A stretch of DNA of 64,000 bases from Streptomyces violascens (GTDB lineage: Bacteria; Actinomycetota; Actinomycetes; Streptomycetales; Streptomycetaceae). The notes beneath the pieces are model-generated. The model searched no databases. It saw nothing but the letters and a program-made list of their open reading frames with translations, and was not told the DNA's origin. Below, piece by piece: positions 19,331-27,559 of this stretch. Each line of letters begins with the position of its first letter. Within the stretch, counting starts at the first letter, position 1. The stretch spans positions 62,001 to 126,000 of the forward strand of contig NZ_BMUA01000012.1 of assembly GCF_014649955.1 (NCBI RefSeq), read 5' to 3'. The position numbers and the translations under genes were made by a program.

Positions 19331-19610
19331 GGCGGCACAGTGCCATGCGGCACTGACAGCCGGAGATGCGATGGCCGTCCACGGTGCGGATCGGTCAGCG
19401 CCCGTGTTGCGCGACTTCGGTCCATGGGCAGTAGATGCCCGCGCCGAAGAAGTCTTTAGCGCCAGCTGTGCGCCAACGGCCGATGGAGTAGCCCCGATCG
19501 CCAGGTGAGTCGTCACCGGCGGCCACCGCAGATGGGGTGCGGCGTGCGGGGGTTCGGGCAGGTCCGGGACACTTGGGGGGTCGGGGTGTGGGGAGAGAGG
19601 CAGTCAGCGG

Positions 19611-21707
19611 ATGAGCCGGCGTTCCAGTGGGCTGGTCGGGGTCTGGGCGGAGGCGCAGCGGCAGCAGCAGCGCCAGCGGGAGGCGCAGCAGCGGGCGGTG
19701 GTCCAGCAGCAGCGGCAGCAGCGGGCGTACGAGCGTGATCTCGCGCGGATGCAGCGGGAGCAGCAGGCGGCGTACCGGCAGGGGCGGGACGCGGACGCCC
19801 GGCAGCGTACGCAGGAGTTGGAGGAGCAAGTCGCCGCCCTGAGCCGGCTGTTGGCGGACGGGTGCCGCGCGGCTCCCTTTCGGGTCGCGTCGCTGACTCG
19901 GGCGGAGGAGGTCGCGCCGTTCGAGCCGGGGCAGCTCGCTCGGCCCGTGGCCATGCCCGATCCGGCGCGGTACCAGGCGCAGGGCGGCTGGACGGCCGGG
20001 CGGCGGGCGCAGGCGCAGCAGGAGGCGCAGGCCAGGTATCAGCACGACTGGCAGGCCGCGCAGGCCGCCGAGGCTCACCGCGTGCAGCAGCTCACCGCGT
20101 ACCGGGCGCAGTACGACGCGTGGGCCGCCGAGCAGCTCGCCGAGGTGCGCACGCACAATGCGGGGCTGGCCCGGCTCGTGGACGCGCTGCGGGCCGGGGA
20201 GCCGGGCGCGGCGGTCGACTACTTCTCCGCCGCGCTGTACGCGTCGGGTGCCTGGCCGGAGGGGTTCCCCCGGCAGGTGTCGGCCGCCTTCGACCGGGGT
20301 GCCCGGCAGCTCGTCCTCGACTGGGAGCTGCCCGGGGTCGAGGTGGTGCCCGAGGTCAAGTCCGTTCGCTATGTGGCCAGTTCGGACCAGGAGAAGGAGT
20401 CGGCGCGGCCCGTCACCCAGCGGCGGGCGCTGTACCGGGACGCGCTCGCGCAGTGCATGCTGCTCGTGCTGCGCGAGGTGTTCGCGGCCGATGAGTACGG
20501 TTGCCTCGAGTCGGTTGTCCTGAACGGATTCGTCGATGACGTGGACCCCGCCACCGGGCGCCGGGCCGAGATTTTTCTGGCGACCGTGAGCGTGCCGCGT
20601 GCCGCGTTCGGGCAGCTGAACCTCGGGCAGGTCAGCGCGGTCGACTGTCTGGTGGAGGCGCTGCGCGGGCAGTTGTCCGCGCGCCCGGACCAGCGCACCG
20701 CCGTACGGCCCGGGCGGCGGCCCGCCGATGTCGGTACGGGGGTGGTGTCGCACGGGGGCGGCGAGGAGCCCGACCTGTTCACGATGGACCCCATCGAATT
20801 CGAGGGCCTGGTCGCCGAGCTGTTCCGGGCGCGGGGCATGCAGGCGCTCACCACCCAGCGTTCCAACGACGGCGGCGTCGACGTCGAGGCGCTCGATCCG
20901 GACCCGATCAGCGGTGGCCGGATCATCGTCCAGGTCAAGCGCTACCGCAACACCGTCCCGCCGACGGCGGTGCGCGATCTGTACGGGACGGTGCAGGGGG
21001 CCGGCGCCAACAAGGGTGTACTGGTGACGACTTCGGGCTTCGGGCCCGGGTCGTACGGCTTCGCGGAGGGGAAGCCGTTGACGCTGGTGTCGGGGGCGGA
21101 GCTGGTGGATCTGCTGCATCAGCACGGGTTGCGGGGGAGGCTCGGTTCCGGCTCGGCCGAGCCGCCTGCTTCCGGGGAGGCGGCCGTCCCCGCCGGGCGT
21201 CCGGCGGCGGAGCCGTCTTCCGAGGATTTCAACATCCTCGGCATGACGTGGACCGGGGCGGTCTCGCTCGACGTGTGCGCGCTGGTGTGCCGGGGGTCTC
21301 GGGTGCTCGCCGAGGACCACTTCGTGTTCTTCAACAACCCGGAGAATCCCGGGAGTTCGGTACGGATGGTGCCGGGTGTGGGGGGTGACCGGGCGGCGGT
21401 GCGGGTGGTCTTCGACGCGCTGCCGCCGGGGGCGGACCGGCTGGTGCTGGTCGCTGCCGTGGACCCGGAGGTCAATCCCGCCGGGGATCTGGGCGGGTTC
21501 ACCTCGGCGGCGGTCTGCTTGCGGGACGCGGCGGGGCGGGAGCTGGACCGGCTGCCCGTCTCGGACGGCCGGCCGGGCGAGACGGCCCTGGTGCTCGGGT
21601 CGTTCCGGCGCCGGGCGGGGGGTGACTGGGACTTCGTCCCGGGTGGGAAGGGTTATCGGGGCGGGTTGGGGGAGTTGGTGGGGGAGTACGGGGTGGAGGT
21701 GGCTTGA
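19611..21707 (+). CDS. Coiled-coil / Mrr-like restriction endonuclease / TerD fusion protein
   Basis: A 698-residue multidomain protein. Residues 1-90 are Gln/Arg-rich coiled coil, and another helical stretch runs to about 200. Residues 210-370 are an alpha/beta region of unknown type. An Mrr-like nuclease domain spans about 395-510, with Asp424 in GGVDVEA and the QxK pair Gln441-Lys443 in IIVQVKRY, the PD-(D/E)xK core. A Pro/Ser linker leads to a TerD domain (about 542-698; NILGMTWTG, EDHFVFFNNPENPG). Mrr domains cut modified or foreign DNA; TerD domains bind calcium in tellurite/stress modules. The fusion implies DNA processing tied to a Ter-type stress signal. Isolated gene; GC bias normal. 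GGGAGAGAGG precedes the ATG. Confidence 0.85.
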   Translation: MSRRSSGLVGVWAEAQRQQQRQREAQQRAVVQQQRQQRAYERDLARMQREQQAAYRQGRDADARQRTQELEEQVAALSRLLADGCRAAPFRVASLTRAEEVAPFEPGQLARPVAMPDPARYQAQGGWTAGRRAQAQQEAQARYQHDWQAAQAAEAHRVQQLTAYRAQYDAWAAEQLAEVRTHNAGLARLVDALRAGEPGAAVDYFSAALYASGAWPEGFPRQVSAAFDRGARQLVLDWELPGVEVVPEVKSVRYVASSDQEKESARPVTQRRALYRDALAQCMLLVLREVFAADEYGCLESVVLNGFVDDVDPATGRRAEIFLATVSVPRAAFGQLNLGQVSAVDCLVEALRGQLSARPDQRTAVRPGRRPADVGTGVVSHGGGEEPDLFTMDPIEFEGLVAELFRARGMQALTTQRSNDGGVDVEALDPDPISGGRIIVQVKRYRNTVPPTAVRDLYGTVQGAGANKGVLVTTSGFGPGSYGFAEGKPLTLVSGAELVDLLHQHGLRGRLGSGSAEPPASGEAAVPAGRPAAEPSSEDFNILGMTWTGAVSLDVCALVCRGSRVLAEDHFVFFNNPENPGSSVRMVPGVGGDRAAVRVVFDALPPGADRLVLVAAVDPEVNPAGDLGGFTSAAVCLRDAAGRELDRLPVSDGRPGETALVLGSFRRRAGGDWDFVPGGKGYRGGLGELVGEYGVEVA

Positions 21708-22137
21708 GGGGTTGCCCCCCACCCCGCCCCTTCCCGCTGTGACACTCTGCGGCTCCGCCGCGTGGCCTCCGGGGGTGTGGAGGGCTGTGCTGGACTCCTG
21801 GGGCTCCGCCCCAGACCCCGTTCGCGCCTGAAGGGCGCTCGTCCTCAAACTCCCCCAAGGCCTCAAGGGCCAGGGGGGGACCCCATGACGGGCTGAAATA
21901 CCTCAGTGCGGGCCAGCGTCGGCTCTGCCCGGGCGCGGAGGTGTGACATCGTGCGGCGCCGCCGCGGTGGGTGCGGCCGACAGTGCTGGGTGCCCTACAG
22001 GGGCGCGGGGGAACTGCGCGACCAGCCGTCCACGGTCCGCAGGCCGAAGGCGGGTTCAGGGGCGCGCGGGGAACTACGCAAACAGACCCTGGCCGGGCCC
22101 CACCAGCCCCGCAGAGCCACAACATCCAGGGGTGGGG
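21708..22137. repeat. 430-base intergenic stretch with composite dispersed repeat
   Basis: No gene is supported. From 21798 to about 22045 it carries a composite element whose modules recur inverted at about 30730-30893: GGGGCTCCGCCCC, then GCCTGAAGGGCGCTCGTCCT, GGGCTGAAAT, GTGCGGGCCAG, and GGGGCGCGGGGGAACTGCGC. A second partial copy of the last module (GGCGCGCGGGGAACTACGCA) follows near 22060. These GC-rich palindromic modules also occur near 48.8 kb and 55.5 kb. Confidence 0.75.
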
Positions 22138-23535
22138 TCAGTGGCGGCCCGCTATTCGGTCGGCCAGGGTCGCGATCCGGTCCGTCGCAGCACCGTGGCG
22201 CGACAGCTCCCTCCGGTCCGCCCCCCGGTACGCCGCGTACATCCCCCGCACCCCCACCCACCGCAACGGCTCCGGCTCCCAGCGTCGTACCTCGTGGTTC
22301 ACCCACGGCAGAGCCGTCAGCGCGGTACCCCCCGCCTGCCCCGAGTCCTGGCGCACCAGATCCCGCAGCGTCCGCGCCGCCAGGTTCGCCGTGGCCACGC
22401 CCGAGCCGACGTAACCGCCCGCCCAGCCGAGGCCCGTCGTCCGGTCCAGGGTGACCGAGGCGCACCAGTCGCGCGGCACGCCGAGGACCCCCGACCAGGC
22501 GTGGCTCACGCGCACCCCGGCGAGTTGGGGGAAGAAGCGCACGAGCAGTTCCCGCAGCGCCTCCACCGTCGAGGCCTGGGTGCGGCCGTCGTTGTCCGTC
22601 CGCGAGCCGAACCGGTACGGCACGCCCCGGCCGCCCAGCGCGATGCGGTCGTCCGCCGTGCGCTGCGCGTACATGTACGCATGCGCCATGTCCCCCAGCG
22701 TCTCGCGCCCCGCCCAGCCGATCGCCTCCCACACCTCAGGACCGAGCGGCTCCGTCGCGATCATGGAGGAGTTCATGGGCAGCCAGGACCGCCGCTGCCC
22801 CTTGAGCGAGGCCGTGAACCCCTCGGTGCAGCGCAGGATGTAGGGCGCGCGGACCGTTCCGTACGGGGTGACGGCGTGCCGGGGCCGGATCTCGGTGACC
22901 GGCGTCGACTCGTACACCGTGACCCCCAGCGCCTCGACCGCCGTCGCGAGCCCCTTGAGCAGCTTCACCGGGTGGATGCGCGCCCCGTGCGGAGTCCAGG
23001 TGGACCCGACCGCCCCGCTGACCCGGACGCGGTCCGCGGTTTCGCGCGCCCCGAGCAGTACGCGGTCCTTCTCGCCGAAGGCGATCTCGGCGGCGTGGAA
23101 AGCCTTCAGACGCCCCAACTGGGCCGGTGTGTAGGCGACTTCGAGTACGCCGCCCTGGTGGATGTCCGCGTCGATCGCCTCCTCGGCCGCGACCCGCACC
23201 ACCTCGTCCACCGTGTCGTTCATCGCCTGTTGCAGCCGCACCGCGCTCTCCTTGCCGTGCAGCTTCGCGTACCGGTCACGGCCCGCGATGCCGTTGTACA
23301 GCCAGCCGCCGTTGCGGCCGGAGGCGCCGTAGCCGCAGAAGCGGGACTCCAGGACGGTGATGTTGAGGAAGGGTGCCGCCTTCTTCAGGTAGTACGCCGT
23401 CCACAGGCCGGTGTATCCGCCGCCGACGATCACCACGTCGGCGGTCGCGTCGCCGGGCAGCGGCTCGCGGGGCGTGGGGATGCCGTCAGTCGCGTACCAG
23501 AAGGAGATTCCGCCGTTGATCGTGCTCATGGGCAT
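22138..23535 (-). CDS. FAD-dependent amine/amino-acid oxidoreductase (PuuB/DAO family)
   Basis: A 465-residue flavoenzyme of the D-amino-acid oxidase superfamily. Residues 33-60 hold the Rossmann FAD site (VVIVGGGYTGLWTAYYL, then VLESRFCGYGASGRNGGWL). The GYGASGRNGG motif is typical of gamma-glutamylputrescine oxidoreductase and related amine oxidases. The C-terminal FAD contact GLGWAGGYVGSGVATANLAA is also present. No signal peptide, so it is cytosolic. It probably deaminates a polyamine or amino acid derivative; the substrate is not determinable, and no puu neighbours occur. Starts at 23535 (MPMST) or 23529 (MST) are both possible. Confidence 0.88.
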   Translation of the reverse strand: MPMSTINGGISFWYATDGIPTPREPLPGDATADVVIVGGGYTGLWTAYYLKKAAPFLNITVLESRFCGYGASGRNGGWLYNGIAGRDRYAKLHGKESAVRLQQAMNDTVDEVVRVAAEEAIDADIHQGGVLEVAYTPAQLGRLKAFHAAEIAFGEKDRVLLGARETADRVRVSGAVGSTWTPHGARIHPVKLLKGLATAVEALGVTVYESTPVTEIRPRHAVTPYGTVRAPYILRCTEGFTASLKGQRRSWLPMNSSMIATEPLGPEVWEAIGWAGRETLGDMAHAYMYAQRTADDRIALGGRGVPYRFGSRTDNDGRTQASTVEALRELLVRFFPQLAGVRVSHAWSGVLGVPRDWCASVTLDRTTGLGWAGGYVGSGVATANLAARTLRDLVRQDSGQAGGTALTALPWVNHEVRRWEPEPLRWVGVRGMYAAYRGADRRELSRHGAATDRIATLADRIAGRH

Positions 23536-23751
23536 GTTCGTACACCTGGGTCACCGGGCTGTCCACCCTCGGACGGCTCTCGGACAGCCCCGGGACAGCT
23601 ACGAAATCCGCAGGTGACAGGGCCGTTGCGGAATCCGTGGGACCAATGGCGGCGTGGGGCGGGACCTTTGGCGGCCGGGGCGGTGCGGTCGGGTGTTTAG
23701 TGTCGAAGGTTAGGATTTTTGCTCTGTTTTGTGCCGAAAGGTTGAATCTTC

Positions 23752-24477
23752 ATGGGTGTTCGCAGTTTCCGTCGTGCCGCCGTCGCGGCGGTGGCGGCCA
23801 CGGCGCTTGGCCTGTCGGCGGCGGCCTGTTCCTCGGGCTCCGGCTCAGGCGCGTCCTCGCAGGCCGAGCTGACCGCGAAGACGTCCCCGGACGCCGCCAC
23901 GCTCGCGAAGCTGCCCGCGAAGGTCGAGGGTGCGGAAATCGTCGTCGGTGACCCGGACGCGCCCCACACCGTGACGGTGTACGAAGACCCGCGCTGCCCG
24001 TTCTGCATGCACTACGAGGGCGGGGGAGCGGCGGCGGTCGCCAAGCTCGCCGCCGAGAAGAAGGTCAAGATCCGCTACACGATCGCCTCGTTCCTCGACG
24101 CCAACTTCGGCGGGGACAGCTCGAAGCGGGCCGTGAACGCGATGCGGGCCTCGGTCGAGCAGGGCAAGTTCCCCGAGTTCCACGCGGCCGTCTTCGCGAG
24201 CCAGCCGGCGAAGGAGACGGACGACGCCTTCACCGCCGACAACCTCCTGAAGATCGCCGACAAGGTGCCGGGCCTGCGGAGCCCCGCCTTCGACAAGGCC
24301 GTACGAGAGAACACGTACAAGGACTTCGTGAAGGCGGCGGAGGGGGCGTTCGAGAGCTCGGGCGTCAACAGCAGCCCCGTGATCCTGATCGACGGGAAGA
24401 AGCCGGCGGGCGACGGACGGGCGATCTTCAACGAGGAGGCGTTCAAGAAGGTGCTCGCGGACGCGGGCATCTCCTAG
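23752..24477 (+). CDS. DsbA-like thioredoxin-fold lipoprotein
   Basis: A 241-residue exported lipoprotein. A signal sequence ends in the lipobox SAAC (Cys25). A Gly/Ser linker leads to a DsbA/DsbG-type thioredoxin fold with redox motif CPFC in EDPRCPFCMHYE and the cis-proline loop SSGVNSSPVILIDGK. The inserted helical part (about 100-200) matches the bacterial DSBA_3/Thioredoxin_4 pattern. Likely a disulfide oxidase or isomerase on the outer face of the membrane. The 5' region is unusually AT-rich for this genome, with TAGGAT at 23711 that could be a -10 box. It is convergent with the rhomboid-like gene and faces away from the FAD oxidoreductase. Confidence 0.88.
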   Translation: MGVRSFRRAAVAAVAATALGLSAAACSSGSGSGASSQAELTAKTSPDAATLAKLPAKVEGAEIVVGDPDAPHTVTVYEDPRCPFCMHYEGGGAAAVAKLAAEKKVKIRYTIASFLDANFGGDSSKRAVNAMRASVEQGKFPEFHAAVFASQPAKETDDAFTADNLLKIADKVPGLRSPAFDKAVRENTYKDFVKAAEGAFESSGVNSSPVILIDGKKPAGDGRAIFNEEAFKKVLADAGIS

Positions 24478-24520
24478 CGCGGCCACCCCAGGCGCGGGCA
24501 TCTCCAAGGGCGGGCATCTC

Positions 24521-25222
24521 CTAGGGCGTGCGGTCCTTGGCGCGCGCCCCCGAGAACCCCATCTTCAGGCCGGCCGTACGCAGCGTGTCGGCCGGATTCC
24601 AGGGGGCGCCGCCCAGCCCGCGCGTGAGCGGATAGCAGGCGAGGCCGATCAGCACGGACGCGAAGTGCCCGAGATCGGTGAAGGTGCGCCCGCTGAGGAG
24701 AGGCGCGCCGTAGATGACGAGGATCGCGGCGAGGTACAGGTGGCGGTAGGGCCGCGCGATCCGGTACGTGAGCACGGCGACGACTCCCGCGAGGGCGTAA
24801 CTCACGCCCACATCAAGGGTGTTGACGGCGGAGTGGGGTGCGTAGTCGTGCCGGATCGCCCACAGCAGGGCGCCCTCGCTGATGAAGGTGGCGGCCACGT
24901 GCGTGCCGAAGGCGACGATCAGCCAGCGCAGGGTGCCGAGCCGGCGTTCGGCCTGGGCGTGGAAGACGGAGTAGAGCACGGCGTAAGCGAGCCAGCCCCC
25001 GCCGTCGATCCAGAAGGCGCTCGCGATCAGGACCCGGCGGGGGTTGGTCGACAGCTCGTGGATGTTGGTGGACCGCTGCCGCAGGAACTCCGTCTCGAAC
25101 TCGGGTGACATGTGGTGCATGGCGATGGTGGTGACGAAGAGCGCCGCCAGCCAGAGGTAGGTGCCGGGGGCGCTGCGGATGTAGCCCCGGATGGCGCGTA
25201 CGCCGGTCGGAAATCGCCTCAT
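24521..25222 (-). CDS. Rhomboid-like integral membrane protein
   Basis: A 233-residue polytopic protein with about six hydrophobic segments. Rhomboid-type features are GVSYALAG (serine position in a GxSx setting, here with Tyr instead of Gly after Ser) and the histidine in DLGHFASVLIG in a later helix. The usual serine protease pair may therefore be present, but the non-canonical oxyanion loop leaves activity open. The second helix region MHHMSPEFETEF lies outside. Start chosen at the ATG at 25222 (MRRFPTG); the frame is open to 25267. It is divergent from the repeat-bearing secreted protein gene. Confidence 0.75.
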   Translation of the reverse strand: MRRFPTGVRAIRGYIRSAPGTYLWLAALFVTTIAMHHMSPEFETEFLRQRSTNIHELSTNPRRVLIASAFWIDGGGWLAYAVLYSVFHAQAERRLGTLRWLIVAFGTHVAATFISEGALLWAIRHDYAPHSAVNTLDVGVSYALAGVVAVLTYRIARPYRHLYLAAILVIYGAPLLSGRTFTDLGHFASVLIGLACYPLTRGLGGAPWNPADTLRTAGLKMGFSGARAKDRTP

Positions 25223-25394
25223 GCCCCGATTCACGCACGGGGGAGGGGCGGGCGGGAGGACCGACATTCGGATCGTGCGGGCTCCGGCTCGATGCGTGGC
25301 GGTCCGGTGCGGACGACAGTCTTGTACGCGAACGAGTCAACTGGCGGAAATATCCCTAGAGTTGAGGGTGTTGGGCTGTATCGGGGGGTGGGCC

Positions 25395-26633
25395 ATGGTC
25401 GTGGGGACGGGGATGGCGGTCGCACTGGGACTTCTGGCCACACGTACCGCCGTGGCCCAGCTGATCCAGGGCCAGAGCATGGACAACGCGGCCTGGGCCG
25501 GGGTGGCGACCCAGGTGGTGGACATCCTGGTCAGCACGTCGACCCGGCAGGAGTCGGGATTCCGGCAACTTGACCAGAAATTCGATGCGTTGGGGCGGAG
25601 GATCGACCTCGTCGGCCAGCAGGTGCGCGACATCCCGGGGCGCGAGTTCGAGGAGTACATGGCCGCCGGGCGCAGATACGTACGGGACCTGCCCGACGTG
25701 TGGCGCAGCGACGGGGACCGCCGCGAACTGATCCGGGACGCCCGCCGCGAGTTCGTGCATGCCTTCGGGATCGCCGAGCACATGAGGTCCCCGGAGCGCC
25801 AGGCGGTGGCCGACGTGGCCATCGCCGGCTGCTGGCTGTGGGTGCCCTCGCTGCCCGACGTGAAGAAGACGATCGGGGCGGCCCGGCAGATCCTGGAGAA
25901 GGAGATGCTGTACGGGACGACGCTGCCGACCAAGTCGTACGCCGATGTGCTGTACCTCTGCCAGAGGTACGGCGAGCAGCCCGTCACGGCGGGGAAGCCG
26001 ATTCTGCCGGCGACGCCGGGCGGGGCGCCTACCGACGGGGCACGCCTCGCCGTCCATGTGACGTACGGCCATCCGGTCGTGTGCGCGGGGGTGGAGGTAC
26101 GGGTGGAGGAACTCCCGCCCGCCGCCGACGATCCCCCGAGGGCGGCGCGCCCCGGCACGCCGAATCCCGGCCCTCCGCCGCTGGGGAGGTTCTCGAGGAA
26201 CCCGCAGGCGTCGCCGTTGTTCCCGCGCAACCCCCAGGCGTCGCCGTTGTTCCCGCGCAACCCTCAGCCACGTGCGGGGTTCCCGGGCAACCGGCAGCGA
26301 TTCACGGGCTTCCCGCTGAACCCTCAGGCGCCCGCATGGAACCCGTACCCCCCTCGGGCCCCGGTGCCGCCGCCACCGCGGAAAAGGGTCAGGGTCCACG
26401 TGCGGAACAACCGGGCCGAGTGGATCGCGGTCTCCATGACCGCCGACGCCGTCATCGTCCGGCTCCCCGGCGCGGGGAACACCCTGCCGACCGAGAACCG
26501 GGTGAAGCCCCGGAGGGCGAAGACCTTCGACCTGACGCGTCCGCGAGCCGCGCTCAACCCCCCGGCCCCGGCATTTTCCCGCATCCGGTCCGCCGTCCCA
26601 GGGCTCCCGGCGATCGGTTTCGTCCTGCCGTAG
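25395..26633 (+). CDS. Putative exported protein with five 10-residue Pro/Asn repeats
   Basis: A 412-residue protein of unknown function. Residues 1-20 are a hydrophobic leader (MVVGTGMAVALGLLATRTAV). A helical/coiled-coil region (FRQLDQKFDALGRRIDLVG) and a second helical block to about residue 215 follow. From residue 266 there are five tandem decapeptides (FSRNPQASPL, FPRNPQASPL, FPRNPQPRAG, FPGNRQRFTG, FPLNPQAPAW), encoded by 30-base units at 26190-26339. The C-terminal 75 residues are basic. The ATG at 25395 is chosen for the preceding GGGGGGTGGG; a GTG at 25368 in the same frame is an alternative. I recognise no family. Confidence 0.65.
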   Translation: MVVGTGMAVALGLLATRTAVAQLIQGQSMDNAAWAGVATQVVDILVSTSTRQESGFRQLDQKFDALGRRIDLVGQQVRDIPGREFEEYMAAGRRYVRDLPDVWRSDGDRRELIRDARREFVHAFGIAEHMRSPERQAVADVAIAGCWLWVPSLPDVKKTIGAARQILEKEMLYGTTLPTKSYADVLYLCQRYGEQPVTAGKPILPATPGGAPTDGARLAVHVTYGHPVVCAGVEVRVEELPPAADDPPRAARPGTPNPGPPPLGRFSRNPQASPLFPRNPQASPLFPRNPQPRAGFPGNRQRFTGFPLNPQAPAWNPYPPRAPVPPPPRKRVRVHVRNNRAEWIAVSMTADAVIVRLPGAGNTLPTENRVKPRRAKTFDLTRPRAALNPPAPAFSRIRSAVPGLPAIGFVLP

Positions 26634-26721
26634 GCCTGGGCCATGGGGCTGTTCCATGGGGTCGGGGTCCGCAGAGCGAAATGACCGAGCGGGCGGCGGG
26701 GAGGCGACCTACCCTGCGCCC

Positions 26722-27204
26722 ATGACAACACCCATGATCCGCAAGGCCGTGCCTTCCGACATTCCGGTGATCCACGAGATGGTGCGGGAGCTGGCCGAGT
26801 ACGAGAAGTGCCTGGACGAGGCGCGCGCCACGCAGGAGCAGCTCCGCGAGGCCCTGTTCGGCGAGCACCCGGCCGCGTTCGCGCACATCGCGCAGGACGA
26901 GTCGGGCGAGCCGGTTGGCTTCTCGCTCTGGTTCCTGAACTTCTCGACGTGGCGCGGGGTGCACGGCATCTACCTGGAGGACCTGTACGTACGCCCAGAG
27001 GCCCGGGGCGGCGGCCACGGCAAGGCCCTCCTTGCCGAACTGGCCCGCATCTGCGTGGCGCGGGGGTACGAGCGCCTGGAGTGGTCGGTCCTGAACTGGA
27101 ACACCCCGTCGATCGCGTTCTACGAGTCGCTGGGGGCGCGGCCGCAGGACGAGTGGACGGTGCACCGGCTCACGGACGAGGCGCTGGGGCGGCTGGGGGC
27201 GTAG
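26722..27204 (+). CDS. GNAT acetyltransferase (diamine acetyltransferase-like)
   Basis: A 160-residue GCN5-related N-acetyltransferase. The acetyl-CoA loop appears as LYVRPEARGGGHGKALLAEL, with the pattern R/QxxGxG/A slightly altered to RGGGHG. The motif YLEDLYVRPEARG and the length match the spermidine/spermine acetyltransferase (SSAT) subgroup, including the conserved aromatic end IAFYESLGA. It transfers acetyl from acetyl-CoA to a primary amine, possibly a polyamine, although the substrate is not proven. ATG at 26722 gives the N-terminus MTTPMIRKA. It stands 88 bases after the repeat-bearing protein gene. Confidence 0.88.
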   Translation: MTTPMIRKAVPSDIPVIHEMVRELAEYEKCLDEARATQEQLREALFGEHPAAFAHIAQDESGEPVGFSLWFLNFSTWRGVHGIYLEDLYVRPEARGGGHGKALLAELARICVARGYERLEWSVLNWNTPSIAFYESLGARPQDEWTVHRLTDEALGRLGA

Positions 27205-27559
27205 CCGAGGGGCCGGTTCGGAGTGCCGGGGACGCCCGTGGTGCTTCTCCGGCTCATGAGGTGTGGGCGAGTACGACGATGCCGCGGACGCGGGCTGGGA
27301 GCCCAGCTTGAGGGGGCTCGTCCCGAGGGTGGCGGCGAACGGTCCGGCCCATGCCGACCTCCGCCATCTTCGACGCTCGCCGGGGGCATGCGGACACGCT
27401 GGACGCCGCCGCCACACCTACCCGGCCCAGCCAGGTCGAGCTGTACGAGCGGGCGTTCGCGAGGCTTTCGGCGGAGGCTGTACGGGGTGCCGCCGCGCGC
27501 ACCCTTGTGACGGATGCACTGGCCACCCTCGACCGGTCCGTATCACTGACCAACTGGCC
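27205..27559 (+). pseudogene. 355-base stretch with a possible remnant of an XRE/DUF5753-type regulator
   Basis: No intact gene. From about 27351 the plus strand encodes a peptide containing SQVELYERAFARLSAEAVRG and AARTLVTDALATL, which resembles the C-terminal helix pair of Streptomyces XRE regulators with a DUF5753 domain. Nothing recognisable precedes it, and the frame runs on into the antisense of the next gene. A truncated relic is the best guess, with low certainty. Confidence 0.3.

Noticed and set aside
19395..21866. 823-residue minus-strand frame
   Set aside because: It is antisense to the Mrr-TerD gene; composition is Arg/Pro/Leu-rich, as expected for the complement of a GC-rich gene.
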